Assembly: GCA_005889535.1 (NCBI GenBank)
Contig: VBHC01000142.1
Location: forward strand, 4,650-41,400
Length of the DNA stretch: 36,751 bases
Direction: 5' to 3'
Origin: Chloroflexota bacterium
GTDB taxonomy: Bacteria; Chloroflexota; Dormibacteria; CF-121
A model generated the notes under the pieces. The model saw only the letters and a program-made list of their open reading frames with translations, was not told the origin of the DNA and did no database searches. This document shows, one piece after another, positions 16,454-27,904 of this stretch; the first letter of the stretch is position 1, and every line of letters starts with the position of its first letter. A program made the translations under genes and the position numbers.

Positions 16454-17251
16454 GTGCCGAACCGCGACTCGCCAATCGGTGTTCTCGATTCCGGCGTGGG
16501 CGGTCTCTCGGTGCTGCGCGAAATCCGGAGCCAGCTGCCGCACGAGCACCTCCTCTATGTCGCCGACTCGAAGCACGCCCCCTGGGGCGACAAGGCGGTC
16601 GAAGAGATCCGCCGGCGAGCCCGGACCATCGCGGATTTCCTGCTCGGGCAGGATGCGAAGGCAATCGTGATCGCGTCGAACACCGGCACCGCCGCGGCCG
16701 CCGAGACGCTGCGGACCACGTTGCCGGTTCCTGTGATCGCAATGGAGCCGGCGGTCAAGCCGGCGGCTGCCGCGACGAAGACAGGCGTGATTGGGGTGCT
16801 GGTTACCGTCGCGACCTCGGAAAGCGATCGATTTCGGTCCCTGCTGGAGCGCTTTGGCAGTCACGCCACGGTGATCACGCAGGCTGCCCCCGGCCTGGTC
16901 GAGCGAGTCGAGGCCGGCGACCTCTTCGGTGCCAGGACCCGCGAGCTGGTCGAGCGATACACCAGGCCGTTCGTCGAGGGCGGGGCCGACACCATCGTGC
17001 TGGGCTCGACGCACTACCCCTTCCTCCGACCGTTGATCGCCGACGTGGTCGGCGACCACGTCACCCTCATTGACACGGGAGCGGCCGTCGCCCGACAGGT
17101 TCAGCGCGTGCTCCAGACGTCAAACCTGCGGAACGACTCCGGACGGCCCGGCTCGTTCCGCATCTGGACGAGTGGCGACCTCGCCACCAGCCAGCCCGTC
17201 ATCCAGAAGCTGTGGGGGATCTCGGTCGAGGTGTCGCCTTTCTCGAATTAG
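16454..17251 (+). CDS. murI: glutamate racemase homologue lacking both catalytic cysteines
   Basis: MurI supplies D-glutamate for peptidoglycan. The fold is clear: IGVLDSGVGGLSVL (Asp12, Ser13), KAIVIASNTGTAAAA, IAMEPAVKPA and VLGSTHYPFLRPL. In active racemases both central motifs carry the catalytic cysteines (ACNT and GCTH). Here they are Ser75 (TCG at 16676-16678) and Ser185 (TCG at 17006-17008), and the protein contains no cysteine at all. His187, Asn76 and the Thr residues remain. At 265 residues it is full length with an intact frame. Either it is inactive and moonlights, or it uses different chemistry. The start GTG 16454 follows TAAGCT by 7 bases; the frame is open back to 16313, across the RDD gene start. 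It converges on the next gene with a 4-base overlap. Confidence 0.9.
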   Translation: MPNRDSPIGVLDSGVGGLSVLREIRSQLPHEHLLYVADSKHAPWGDKAVEEIRRRARTIADFLLGQDAKAIVIASNTGTAAAAETLRTTLPVPVIAMEPAVKPAAAATKTGVIGVLVTVATSESDRFRSLLERFGSHATVITQAAPGLVERVEAGDLFGARTRELVERYTRPFVEGGADTIVLGSTHYPFLRPLIADVVGDHVTLIDTGAAVARQVQRVLQTSNLRNDSGRPGSFRIWTSGDLATSQPVIQKLWGISVEVSPFSN

Positions 17252-18405
17252 GAGCGGTACAGCAGGTAGGGCACCAGCTGCTCCGCCGGCGTCAACGAGC
17301 CGTGGTGACCGTTCAACCGGGCCTGCGCCGGATCGACGTCCCGTTGCACGATCCCGACGCGATCGAATGCCGCGGCGACGATGTCGCCCATGCGTTCAGC
17401 CGCCACAGGACTGACCCGCGGCCCAAACAGACCCAGGCCGATCGCCTCGTCGCGCGGCCAGATCCACATCCGGTCGCCGAGGATCGCCCGCCACACGTCC
17501 AGCACATCGTCCACCGCACCCGGCTCGGTGCTGACGTATCGAGCCCGAGCCTCGCCGGCGAGCAACCGGACCCCGGCAGCCAGCTCTGGATAGTCGGCCA
17601 GGTCCAGCCGTTCGTTCGGCCGCAGGTCGATCATCCCGTGGTCCCCGGTTACCACCAGCACCGTGTCCCGTGGCAACTGCTCGGCAATAAGCCGGACTGC
17701 GTTGTCGACGGCCCCGAGCTCATCCCGCCAGGGCTGCGAAGCGACCCCGTGAACGTGGCCCGCGGCATCGAGCCGGGGATGGTAACCGTAAACCAGGGCG
17801 CGGTGACCGCGGATGAGCCGGAGGCCAGTCTCGCTGATCGCCTCGAGGGAGTCGGCCGGATGGAAACGCTCGCCCCGGCCGATGGCGCGAGTTAACCCGG
17901 AACCCTCGTGGAAGGCCGGGCCCAGGTGATGGATGGGAACGCCGGCCCGAGCCGCCCGCTCCGCGATGGTTGGAAGGGGCTGGAGCGCCTCCGGTTGAAC
18001 CTGCTCCAGGAGTTCCATCCGCGGCCCGAGCCCGTACAGCGCCCAGGTCAGGACATTGAAGGCCCGGTCGTAGCCGGGCAGCGCCATCGTATAGCCCAAA
18101 AGACCGTGCTCGCCCGGCGGCACGCCGGTCGCCAGCGAACTCAGGCTGGCGGCCGTCGTCGCGGGAAACCCGGCGGTGAGCGGCTCGTGGGCGATCGAGT
18201 TCAGAAAGGGTGCCGTCGACCTGCTGGCGGCAAGGAGTTCCCAGCCGAGCCCGTCCACCAGCATCAGGCAAACCCGTTCGGCCGGCTCGAGCGCCAGTGC
18301 GTTGGTAAAGCCGGCCAGGCCCAGCGAACTCAGGAGCGACGGCACCAGTTCTGCCAGCGAACGGGTGCCGTATCGGGGTACCGGCGGCGCCAGGGAGCCG
18401 GCCAT
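17248..18405 (-). CDS. type I phosphodiesterase / nucleotide pyrophosphatase family protein
   Basis: This 385-residue alkaline-phosphatase-superfamily hydrolase has a metal-binding N-terminal motif, CLMLVDGLGWELL, the nucleophile region GFPATTAASLSSLATGVPPGEHGLLGY, and late metal ligands in DAAGHVHG, VTGDHGM and NGHHGSLTPAEQLVPYLL. These match PF01663 enzymes that cleave phosphodiesters or pyrophosphates. There is no signal peptide or membrane span. The ATG at 18405 is preceded at exactly 8 bases by TAATCT (minus strand), supporting a leaderless transcript. It is divergent from the HAMP kinase and convergent with the MurI homologue. The substrate cannot be named from sequence. Confidence 0.88.
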   Translation of the reverse strand: MAGSLAPPVPRYGTRSLAELVPSLLSSLGLAGFTNALALEPAERVCLMLVDGLGWELLAASRSTAPFLNSIAHEPLTAGFPATTAASLSSLATGVPPGEHGLLGYTMALPGYDRAFNVLTWALYGLGPRMELLEQVQPEALQPLPTIAERAARAGVPIHHLGPAFHEGSGLTRAIGRGERFHPADSLEAISETGLRLIRGHRALVYGYHPRLDAAGHVHGVASQPWRDELGAVDNAVRLIAEQLPRDTVLVVTGDHGMIDLRPNERLDLADYPELAAGVRLLAGEARARYVSTEPGAVDDVLDVWRAILGDRMWIWPRDEAIGLGLFGPRVSPVAAERMGDIVAAAFDRVGIVQRDVDPAQARLNGHHGSLTPAEQLVPYLLYRS

Positions 18406-18413
18406 TTCGCGTC

Positions 18414-18419
18414 AGATTA
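18414..18419 (-). promoter_or_regulatory. putative -10 element for the phosphodiesterase gene
   Basis: On the minus strand TAATCT lies 8 bases before ATG 18405 with no ribosome site between, which fits leaderless initiation. Confidence 0.45.
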
Positions 18420-18477
18420 GGGCCTGGTGTGACTGATAAGCTAATTCGATCTCACCACCCGGGCTAACATGAATCGT

Positions 18478-18506
18478 TTGACTTTGACTCGGCGATTTTG
18501 TATACA
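18478..18506 (+). promoter_or_regulatory. sigma-70-type promoter of the HAMP-array kinase
   Basis: TTGACT (18478-18483) and TATACA (18501-18506) are separated by exactly 17 bases. Transcription would begin about 18513-18515, at the GTG start codon itself, so the message is expected to be leaderless. It is the best-matching promoter in the window. Confidence 0.7.
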
Positions 18507-18958
18507 GGTAAGCAGTGCCCAAGCGTAGTCAGCAACGGCGCCCGCCACTCAACGTTGTCGGGCGCCAGGCCCCCGGGCTGGGCACCGACGACGCCAACGG
18601 GTCAAAAGCCGGGGGGGCCGAGCGGCGGCTCGCCCAGGGGATCTCGACCGCCGACGCCGAGCTCATCCTGACGGTCTTGCGCGAGGTCCGCAAGGGCAAC
18701 TTCGCGGTCCGGGTGCCGGTGACCTCGACGGGCGTCATGGCCCGGATTGCCGGCGAGATGAACGGCATCATCGAGCTGAACGAGCGCAACGCAAAGAATC
18801 TCTCCGGGATTGCCCGGGTCATCGCCGCGGTCGCCGAAGGCGACCTCTTCCAGACCATGGATCTCGAGCTGGATGGCCGGCCCCTCGACGGCCAGTTCTT
18901 GCGGACGGCCCGGACGGTCAACGCGATGGTTCAGCAGCTCCGCTCCTTCACCCTCGAA

Positions 18959-22744
<3,786 letters not shown>

Positions 22745-22797
22745 GTTCCCCGCATCCAGCTGGAACCTCCGGTCGCTCGACGATGTAGCAGTTAACG

Positions 22798-23361
22798 ATG
22801 CGGCTCAAACTCCTGGGCGGGGCCGTGGCGATGGTGCTGGTCGGCTGCGGCCAGGCGACCGTCGCGACCGGCGGCCCTACTCCGACACCGATCACGACTG
22901 CCGATGATGCCGTGTCATTGATGGCGCGACCCTTGAAGCTCCCAGCGGTTCAGCCCGGAATGCCATGCCCTGTCACAACGGTGGCGAAAGTCTCACCGGG
23001 TGTCAGCAATCCGCGCGGTCGCGGGCCCTTTTACCTGGGTGGTCCGATGCCGACAGCGGCTTTCCCCTGGAATAAGACGGTATACGTCGTCACCGGCTCC
23101 CCCGTGCCGGGTCCGGTGCTCCTGCGCGGCGGCCGGATCGATGGCGTTGGTCGCCTCCAATTCAGTGGGCAGCCCGCCACTCCCTCGGATAAGGCGACCC
23201 ACCTCACCTCGGAGGCTGGCGTGAGCGACGACTTCTACGATCACGTGCTCCAGGCGGCCGGCGGTGGTGCCCTGTACGTCTACCCCTCAACAACGGGCTG
23301 CTACGCCATCCAGGTCGACGCCACGACCTACGAGGACGTGATCGTGGTTAGCGCCAGCTAA
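22798..23361 (+). CDS. predicted lipoprotein, unknown function
   Basis: This 187-residue protein has a type II signal peptide: basic MRLK, hydrophobic core GGAVAMVLV, and lipobox LVGCG with the lipidated Cys at about residue 17. A Thr/Pro-rich linker (TGGPTPTPITT) precedes a compact domain of about 140 residues with two cysteines (MPCPVTT and TGCYAIQ) that could form a disulfide. I recognise no domain. ATG 22798 lies 6 bases after TAGCAG. Its stop overlaps the stop of the convergent DUF3175 gene by 4 bases. Confidence 0.78.
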   Translation: MRLKLLGGAVAMVLVGCGQATVATGGPTPTPITTADDAVSLMARPLKLPAVQPGMPCPVTTVAKVSPGVSNPRGRGPFYLGGPMPTAAFPWNKTVYVVTGSPVPGPVLLRGGRIDGVGRLQFSGQPATPSDKATHLTSEAGVSDDFYDHVLQAAGGGALYVYPSTTGCYAIQVDATTYEDVIVVSAS

Positions 23362-23669
23362 GCTCTGGCCCGATGACGTACGTCTTTCCCATACAGCTTG
23401 CGGAGTTCGTCTTTAGCCGCCTCCAGCCGCGCGCGCCGCGTTTTCGGCAGCGTCTCCCCCGCGCGGTTTAGGTAGAAGGTCAGCATCGACATCGCCGAGC
23501 GATACGGATTGCTTTTGCGTCGTGTGCTCCGCTCGGCCGAACGTTTGAGCGAGCGGGCGATGCTGCGTGGATCGTCCTTGGCGAAGACTCGCCGTTCCAG
23601 ATCAAGCGCATCGCTCGTCTCCGTCACCCGCTGCGACCAGCGCTTTCCCTTCCCTGGCGATGCGGCCAT
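23358..23669 (-). CDS. DUF3175 protein
   Basis: This 103-residue basic protein contains KRWSQRVTETSDALDLE, FAKDDPRSIARSLKRSAE and SNPYRSAMSMLTFYLNRAG, the pattern of DUF3175, a small family of unknown function found in soil bacteria. The ATG at 23669 is preceded by an AGGAG about 8 bases upstream on the minus strand; the frame is open to 23759, but that region is the fmdB-like gene in another frame. It lies 23 bases downstream of that gene and is probably in its operon. Confidence 0.8.
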   Translation of the reverse strand: MAASPGKGKRWSQRVTETSDALDLERRVFAKDDPRSIARSLKRSAERSTRRKSNPYRSAMSMLTFYLNRAGETLPKTRRARLEAAKDELRKLYGKDVRHRARA

Positions 23670-23692
23670 GGCGATGTCTCCTCTGCTCCGCG

Positions 23693-23854
23693 TCAGTACG
23701 ATCGAGGCGGCGCCGCGGAGAAGAGCGAGATCGCCTGTTTGACCTCCGCGCTGCCGCACCTCGGGCAGGCGTGGGCTTTTTCACGCTCCGCATAACTGCC
23801 CATCACCTCGAAGAGTTCCCCACATTTCGTGCACTTGAACTCATAGACCGGCAT
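23693..23854 (-). CDS. FmdB-family zinc-ribbon protein
   Basis: This 53-residue gene is shorter than many ORF cut-offs. The translation starts MPVYEFKCTKCGELFEVM and continues through HACPRCGSAEVKQ to AAPPRSY. The paired CxxC motifs (CTKC, CPRC) form the zinc ribbon of FmdB/CxxC_CxxC_SSSS proteins. The ATG at 23854 has GGAGG about 9 bases upstream and a good promoter further up. The family was named from formamidase operons but its general role is unknown. It is the first gene of a two-gene operon with DUF3175. Confidence 0.87.
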   Translation of the reverse strand: MPVYEFKCTKCGELFEVMGSYAEREKAHACPRCGSAEVKQAISLFSAAPPRSY

Positions 23855-23901
23855 GGCGCTCAACCTCCGGAACTATCGACCCATCGCCTGCCCCTGATCT
23901 G

Positions 23902-23930
23902 ACGTTAGACCGCGAGACCGCCAGCGTCAA
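23902..23930 (-). promoter_or_regulatory. sigma-70-type promoter for fmdB-like/DUF3175 genes
   Basis: On the minus strand TTGACG (23930-23925) and TAACGT (23907-23902) are spaced by 17 bases. Transcription would start about 23895, giving a leader of about 40 bases with a GGAGG ribosome site. Confidence 0.55.
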
Positions 23931-23968
23931 CCCCGGTTCGGCCGATTGGGTCCTGCATGATTAGTGGT

Positions 23969-24703
23969 ATGGCCCTTATCCCCGAGCACGTTCGGGCGCA
24001 GCTCAAGGCTCGATTCGATCTCCGCCTGAGCGGCCCTGTGCATCTCACCCTCTACACGCGGCCGGGCTGGTCCCGCCTGATCCTGCCCGCCGGCGTCGGC
24101 TGCGCGACCTGCGAGGACGCCCGCCAGATGGCGGACCTACTCAAAGACGCGGCGCCTGAGAAGGTGACGCTTGACGTCGTTGATACCAGCCGTGACCCCG
24201 GCCGCGCCAGCGCCGATGGGGTCGACGACATCCCCACCATCGCAATTGGTGCCAGTACGGAAGCCGGGCAGATCCGCTTCCAGGGTCTCCCCACCGGCAC
24301 CGAGTTCCCGGCCTTGATTGACGCGGTCGAGCGGGTTTCCCGGGCGGAGCACGATCTCAGCCCGGCGAGCCTGGCTGATCTGGCGAAGCTGAGTGAGCCG
24401 ACTGAGGTCATGGTCTTTGCCACCCCGACCTGACCGTACTGCCCTCAGGCCGTGAGCCTGGCCAACCGGATGGCGCTGGCATCGCCACAGATCCGGGCGC
24501 TCTGCGTCGAGGCGAACGAGTTTCCGCGATTGTCAGCGGAGTTTGGAGTCCGAGGAGTCCCGCACACGGTGATCAACCGCGCGGGCGCATTCGTGGGCGC
24601 TCTTCCCGAGCGCGATTTCGTCGCCGCGGTGCTCGACGGCGCCGGCATCCCGGTGGAAGAGTCTCCAGGTGCGGGCGGTCCGTCGACTGAGTTCAGCGGC
24701 TGA
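23969..24703 (+). CDS. glutaredoxin-like protein disulfide oxidoreductase, probable selenoprotein (in-frame UGA)
   Basis: The product has two thioredoxin folds, as in protein disulfide oxidoreductases (PDO). The first half has a redox motif GCATCED (Cys at 24101-24103 and 24110-24112) and the cis-Pro segment DDIPTIAI. The second half reads VMVFATPT-TGA-PYCPQAVSLAN. The TGA at 24431-24433 stands exactly where PDO and glutaredoxins have the first Cys of CPYC, and the frame continues to a normal fold end (RGVPHTVIN with cis-Pro, FVAAVLDGAG). Reading UGA as selenocysteine gives 244 residues, the PDO norm. A hairpin follows the codon. Start: ATG 23969 (MALIPEHVRAQL) fits best; ATG 23957 is possible. 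It lies 12 bases upstream of the LigD-type gene, so they are probably co-transcribed. If not decoded, the product stops before its second active site. Confidence 0.8.
24431..24460 (+). other. putative selenocysteine codon with downstream bSECIS-like hairpin
   Basis: TGA at 24431 is followed after 12 bases by a perfect stem CAGGC (24446-24450) / GCCTG (24456-24460), extendable by a U-G pair, closing a CGTGA loop. Bacterial SECIS elements lie within the coding sequence just 3' of UGA and have small G-containing apical loops at about this distance. The stem is short, so folding is suggestive only. Confidence 0.5.
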
Positions 24704-24715
24704 CGTCCGAGAACA

Positions 24716-25660
24716 ATGCCAGTTATCGACGGCCACCAGATCACGGTCTCCAATCCGGAGAAGGTCATGTTCCCCGCCGACGGAATCACCAAGGGCGATC
24801 TGGTCGAGTACTACCAGCGCATCGCCGAGCGCATGCTGCCGCAGGTCCGGGGGCGTCCGCTGCACATGAACCGGTTCCCGGACGGCATCGGCGGCATCGC
24901 CATCCAGCAGAAGCGGATCCCTGAATCCTTCCCGCAATGGATCAAACGGGCGACCGTGGACCTCCACCGGGGGGGCACCATCACCCACGCCCTGATCGAC
25001 AACGCAGCGACGCTCGTCTATCTCGCGAACTACAACATGATCACCGCGCACGTCTGGCTCTCGCGAATCGAGGCGCCGGAGCAGCCCGACCTCTTGATCT
25101 TCGACCTCGACCCTGCGGATGACGACTTCCGCCTCGTCCGCCGGACGGCACTTAGCCTCAAGGTGCTGCTCGAAGAGCTGAGACTCGTCGCCTTCGTCAA
25201 GTCGACCGGCTCGCGCGGACTCCACGTCGTCGTGCCGATCAGCGTCGCACCCAGCTTCGAGGAGGTGCATGTCTTCGCCGACGCCATTGCCCAGCGGTTG
25301 ACGGCGAGCGATCCCGATCATCTGACTACGGAGTTCATCAAGCAGAAGCGCGAAGGCCGGCTCTTCATCGACGTCAACCGGAACGCCTACGGCCAGACGG
25401 TCGTCGCGCCCTATTCCGTCAGAGCCAGGCGCGAAGGCCCGGTTGCGGTGCCGATCGCATGGTCGGACGTCGAGAATGATGGACTCCGTCCTGATGGCGT
25501 GACGATGCGCAACGTCTGGGATTGGCTGCAAGGCCGTGACGATCCCTGGAAGGAGATGGCGCGGATGCGCGCTCCGTTACCGCGCCTGACGGAATCGGAC
25601 AAACCAAACCGGTCGGGCCGGCGGCGCGGACTGAGCCGCCGCGAACGGTCCGGTCAGTAA
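24716..25660 (+). CDS. LigD-type primase-polymerase domain protein (stand-alone)
   Basis: This 314-residue archaeo-eukaryotic primase-fold protein matches the polymerase domain of LigD, which fills gaps with ribonucleotides in non-homologous end joining. The N-terminus VSNPEKVMFPADGITKGDLV is typical. The metal-binding pair is in IFDLDP, the nucleotide-binding motif is STGSRGLHVVVP, and a further Asp is in LFIDVNRN. Ligase and phosphoesterase domains are absent and none is encoded nearby; no ku gene is in the window. The basic C-terminal tail (SGRRRGLSRRERSG) may aid DNA binding. Stand-alone copies (PrimPolC-like) also act in excision repair in mycobacteria. ATG 24716 is 12 bases after the oxidoreductase stop. 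Confidence 0.93.
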   Translation: MPVIDGHQITVSNPEKVMFPADGITKGDLVEYYQRIAERMLPQVRGRPLHMNRFPDGIGGIAIQQKRIPESFPQWIKRATVDLHRGGTITHALIDNAATLVYLANYNMITAHVWLSRIEAPEQPDLLIFDLDPADDDFRLVRRTALSLKVLLEELRLVAFVKSTGSRGLHVVVPISVAPSFEEVHVFADAIAQRLTASDPDHLTTEFIKQKREGRLFIDVNRNAYGQTVVAPYSVRARREGPVAVPIAWSDVENDGLRPDGVTMRNVWDWLQGRDDPWKEMARMRAPLPRLTESDKPNRSGRRRGLSRRERSGQ

Positions 25661-25676
25661 TGCTGCCAGCTTGAAT

Positions 25677-25944
25677 GACCGCGCACCCCTTCTCGTTGTA
25701 ACGCCGCCCGGGGACACAACGCGGACCACTCAGGCCCGGTGGGCTGCGGCGCCCCCGGCACCCCGCTTACTGCTGCTTCCTTCCGGACCTGACAGGGTTC
25801 ACGGAACCAGGTCGCGCAGGACCAGGCCATCAACGCAGTCGCACGAAACGCCACTCCGGATAGCGCACCCCTCAAAGGGGAGTTCGACCCCGCTGAAGCG
25901 GATTGCGGGTACAGGGCACCGCTGGCTCCCCGTCTAGCGCGATC
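25677..25944 (-). ncRNA. ffs: signal recognition particle RNA, large bacterial type with Alu domain
   Basis: The minus strand carries the universal SRP helix 8 core GTCAGGTCCGGAAGGAAGCA near 25790 and, at its 5' side, the Alu-domain motif GGTGCCCTGTACCCGC. The ends pair perfectly: GATCGCGC (25944-25937) with GCGCGGTC (25684-25677), eight pairs including one G-U. This defines a molecule of about 268 bases, the length of the large Bacillus-type SRP RNA. A TAAGAT at 25956-25951 is a plausible -10 for a start near 25944. The RNA starts 5 bases after the stop of the membrane-protein gene on the same strand and converges on the LigD-type gene. Confidence 0.93.
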
Positions 25945-25948
25945 CCGT

Positions 25949-26428
25949 CTATCTTACTGGCGGCTCGCGCGGAGGCTGGAATCGAAGCAGCGCCCAGGCG
26001 CCAAGCCACCCGATCATCGCCCCGACGACGATCGCCAGGCCGAGCTGCTGACCGAGAGCGACGGCCAGCGTACTCGTGTCGGTGGCGGCCCGCCTGGCGG
26101 CCGGGGTGAGATGGGCAAAGGCCGATTGACCTGCCGGCAGATACGAAATGATGATGGCCGCCACCAGGTTGCGCATCAACTCGCTGATCCCACCAGCCAG
26201 CGCCCCCATCTGCAAGGACGGCGTTGTCGTTCCCGTAGTGGCGGCCAGCTTCCGACCGGCGCCGCCGATGATCAGCAGCGTGAGGGCCGTCGTGACAAAC
26301 GTCGAGAAGGGATTCGGCATCGTAGTGCCGGTCGCCAGCAGCGCGACCAACCGGATCACGAGGGCAAAAGCTCCGGCGATCAGGCCGAAGACCAGCCCCT
26401 CGCGGAGGACGAGACCGAAGCGTGCCAT
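25949..26428 (-). CDS. small integral membrane protein, unknown function
   Basis: This 159-residue protein has four hydrophobic segments: LVFGLIAGAFALVIRLVALL, PFSTFVTTALTLLIIGGAG, a central ALAGGISELMRNLVAAIIISYL, and LGLAIVVGAMIGWLGAWALL. I recognise no family. The ATG at 26428 overlaps the upstream SirB1-type stop by one base (TGATG), so it is translationally coupled. Its tail runs into the promoter region of the SRP RNA gene. Confidence 0.75.
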   Translation of the reverse strand: MARFGLVLREGLVFGLIAGAFALVIRLVALLATGTTMPNPFSTFVTTALTLLIIGGAGRKLAATTGTTTPSLQMGALAGGISELMRNLVAAIIISYLPAGQSAFAHLTPAARRAATDTSTLAVALGQQLGLAIVVGAMIGWLGAWALLRFQPPREPPVR

Positions 26429-27255
26429 CAGTTCAGGCGGCTGATCAGCTGACCTCGCAGCTGCTTGACGCGCGCGGAATCTTCGGGCTCTGGCCGCACC
26501 GCGAGATAGCGACTGAAGTCTTTCAAGGCGTCAGTGTCATGGCGCAACTGAAACCGAATCAGGCCCCGATCGCGCCACTCCGAAGTGAGGTGTGGGTCGG
26601 TCAGCACGATGCGGTCGCTGGCCGCCAGCGCGCGTGCCAGATCGCCGCGGGATAGGTAGAGGCTCTTGAGGTTGTTGAGAATGCGGGAGAGAATCTGGCG
26701 TTTCGTCGATGGCTCGAGCAACGCCGGCCTCATCTTCACCGTCCCGCCGTACATCTCCTCGAGCATCTTCGCGCATTCGTCCCGCGACAGCGTTCGCCCA
26801 TTGAAGGCGTCGATGAAGATCTCACCAGTCGACGCCGGCGCGTATTTCACAAGGAAGTGTCCGGGCATGCCGACGCCGCGCACCGGTATGCCGGCCCTCT
26901 CCCCGACCGCCACGTACAGTATCGCCAGCGTGATCGGGATCCCGACGCGGCGCTCGAGGACGTCGTTGAGAAAGCTATTGCGCGGATCGTAATACTCCTC
27001 CCGGTTTCCCTTGAAGTGCAGCTCCTCGAACAGGTAGACGTTGGCCGTTTCGACCACGCGCCGAGGCTCGACCTCGGCACGGATCCGCCGCTTCAGCTCG
27101 GTCCCCATACGGGCGATCTGTTCCAGATAAACCGAGGGGCGGAGGTCCGGGTATTCTTCGGCGGCGATCAACAGCGCGGCCTCGGCCAGGTCCAGCTCCG
27201 GTTCCGGCGTTTGCAGCAGGCGCGTAAACGCGTCGCGTGCTTCGGCCGGCGTCAT
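26428..27255 (-). CDS. SirB1-family transglutaminase-like / TPR protein
   Basis: This protein of about 275 residues has the SirB1 layout. An N-terminal transglutaminase-like domain (NVYLFEELHFKGNREEYYDP, LERRVGIPITLAILYVAVG, GIPVRGVGMPGHFLVKY, IFIDAFNGRTLSRDEC) is followed by a TPR-like C-terminal region (RILNNLKSLYLSRGDLARAL, RDRGLIRFQLRHDTDALKD). The usual catalytic Cys of transglutaminases is not evident, as in many SirB1 proteins, so a binding role is likely. ATG 27255 is 8 bases downstream of TACACT on the minus strand, favouring a leaderless start; GTG 27261 is the alternative. Confidence 0.87.
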   Translation of the reverse strand: MTPAEARDAFTRLLQTPEPELDLAEAALLIAAEEYPDLRPSVYLEQIARMGTELKRRIRAEVEPRRVVETANVYLFEELHFKGNREEYYDPRNSFLNDVLERRVGIPITLAILYVAVGERAGIPVRGVGMPGHFLVKYAPASTGEIFIDAFNGRTLSRDECAKMLEEMYGGTVKMRPALLEPSTKRQILSRILNNLKSLYLSRGDLARALAASDRIVLTDPHLTSEWRDRGLIRFQLRHDTDALKDFSRYLAVRPEPEDSARVKQLRGQLISRLN

Positions 27256-27263
27256 CGCCACAT

Positions 27264-27269
27264 AGTGTA
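27264..27269 (-). promoter_or_regulatory. putative -10 element for the SirB1-type gene
   Basis: TACACT on the minus strand ends 8 bases before ATG 27255. This spacing suggests leaderless transcription and argues against the GTG at 27261, which would be only 2 bases from the hexamer. Confidence 0.4.
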
Positions 27270-27322
27270 AGGACGGGCTCGCGGCTAGGGGAACTTTTCG
27301 GCCATTCTAACGTCAGGAGATT

Positions 27323-27889
27323 GTGCGGCCTCCCGTTCTCGCCGCGGGTTTTCTGCTCCTCCTTGCGGCCTGTGGCGGCGCCCAGCCCTCGATGATGTCG
27401 GCGCCGAGCCCATCTCCATCAGGCGAGCCGTTCCTGCTCTCCGCCCATTGCGGCATCCTCTCGACGGTGTTCGCCGGCCGCACCTTCTATCTCGAGGAGC
27501 TTTACCCGACCCGCATCCCGGCCCTGGCCATGCCTGAAGCGGGGTTCATGACGCTGGTGTCGCCCCACGTCGCCGAGTTCACCGATCCGGCAGGCAACCG
27601 GATTCGATTCGTCGATTCCTTACCCGGGGAGATCAACCACCCCTACCCACTTGCCGTCCGCGTTCTGAGCGGCGGTAACCATATCCTGGACGAGCCGTTT
27701 GCCGGCCGCCACTGGCAAACTACGGAAACGCTCCCGGGTGTGGTTGGTTTGCCGTACGGCAACGGCATGGACCGTGTCACGTTTGTCCAGGGAATCTTCA
27801 TCATCGCCGATTCCGAGGATGCCATCTTCAAAAGTGATGCCGGCGGCGTCCTGCACTTCAGCGCCGTGCCGCCAATGGGCTGCGACTGA
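27323..27889 (+). CDS. predicted lipoprotein, unknown function
   Basis: This 188-residue protein has a GTG start, a hydrophobic signal (VLAAGFLLLLAAC) and lipobox LAACG with the Cys at about residue 17, followed by a Ser/Pro-rich linker (SAPSPSPSG). The mature domain has a single extra Cys pair (AHCGILS and PMGCD). I recognise no family. A TCAGGAG about 6 bases before the GTG supports the start. The domain size and end cysteines resemble those of the lipoprotein at 22798, but I see no clear sequence similarity. Confidence 0.76.
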   Translation: MRPPVLAAGFLLLLAACGGAQPSMMSAPSPSPSGEPFLLSAHCGILSTVFAGRTFYLEELYPTRIPALAMPEAGFMTLVSPHVAEFTDPAGNRIRFVDSLPGEINHPYPLAVRVLSGGNHILDEPFAGRHWQTTETLPGVVGLPYGNGMDRVTFVQGIFIIADSEDAIFKSDAGGVLHFSAVPPMGCD

Positions 27890-27904
27890 CCCTATCCTGA
27901 GCTG

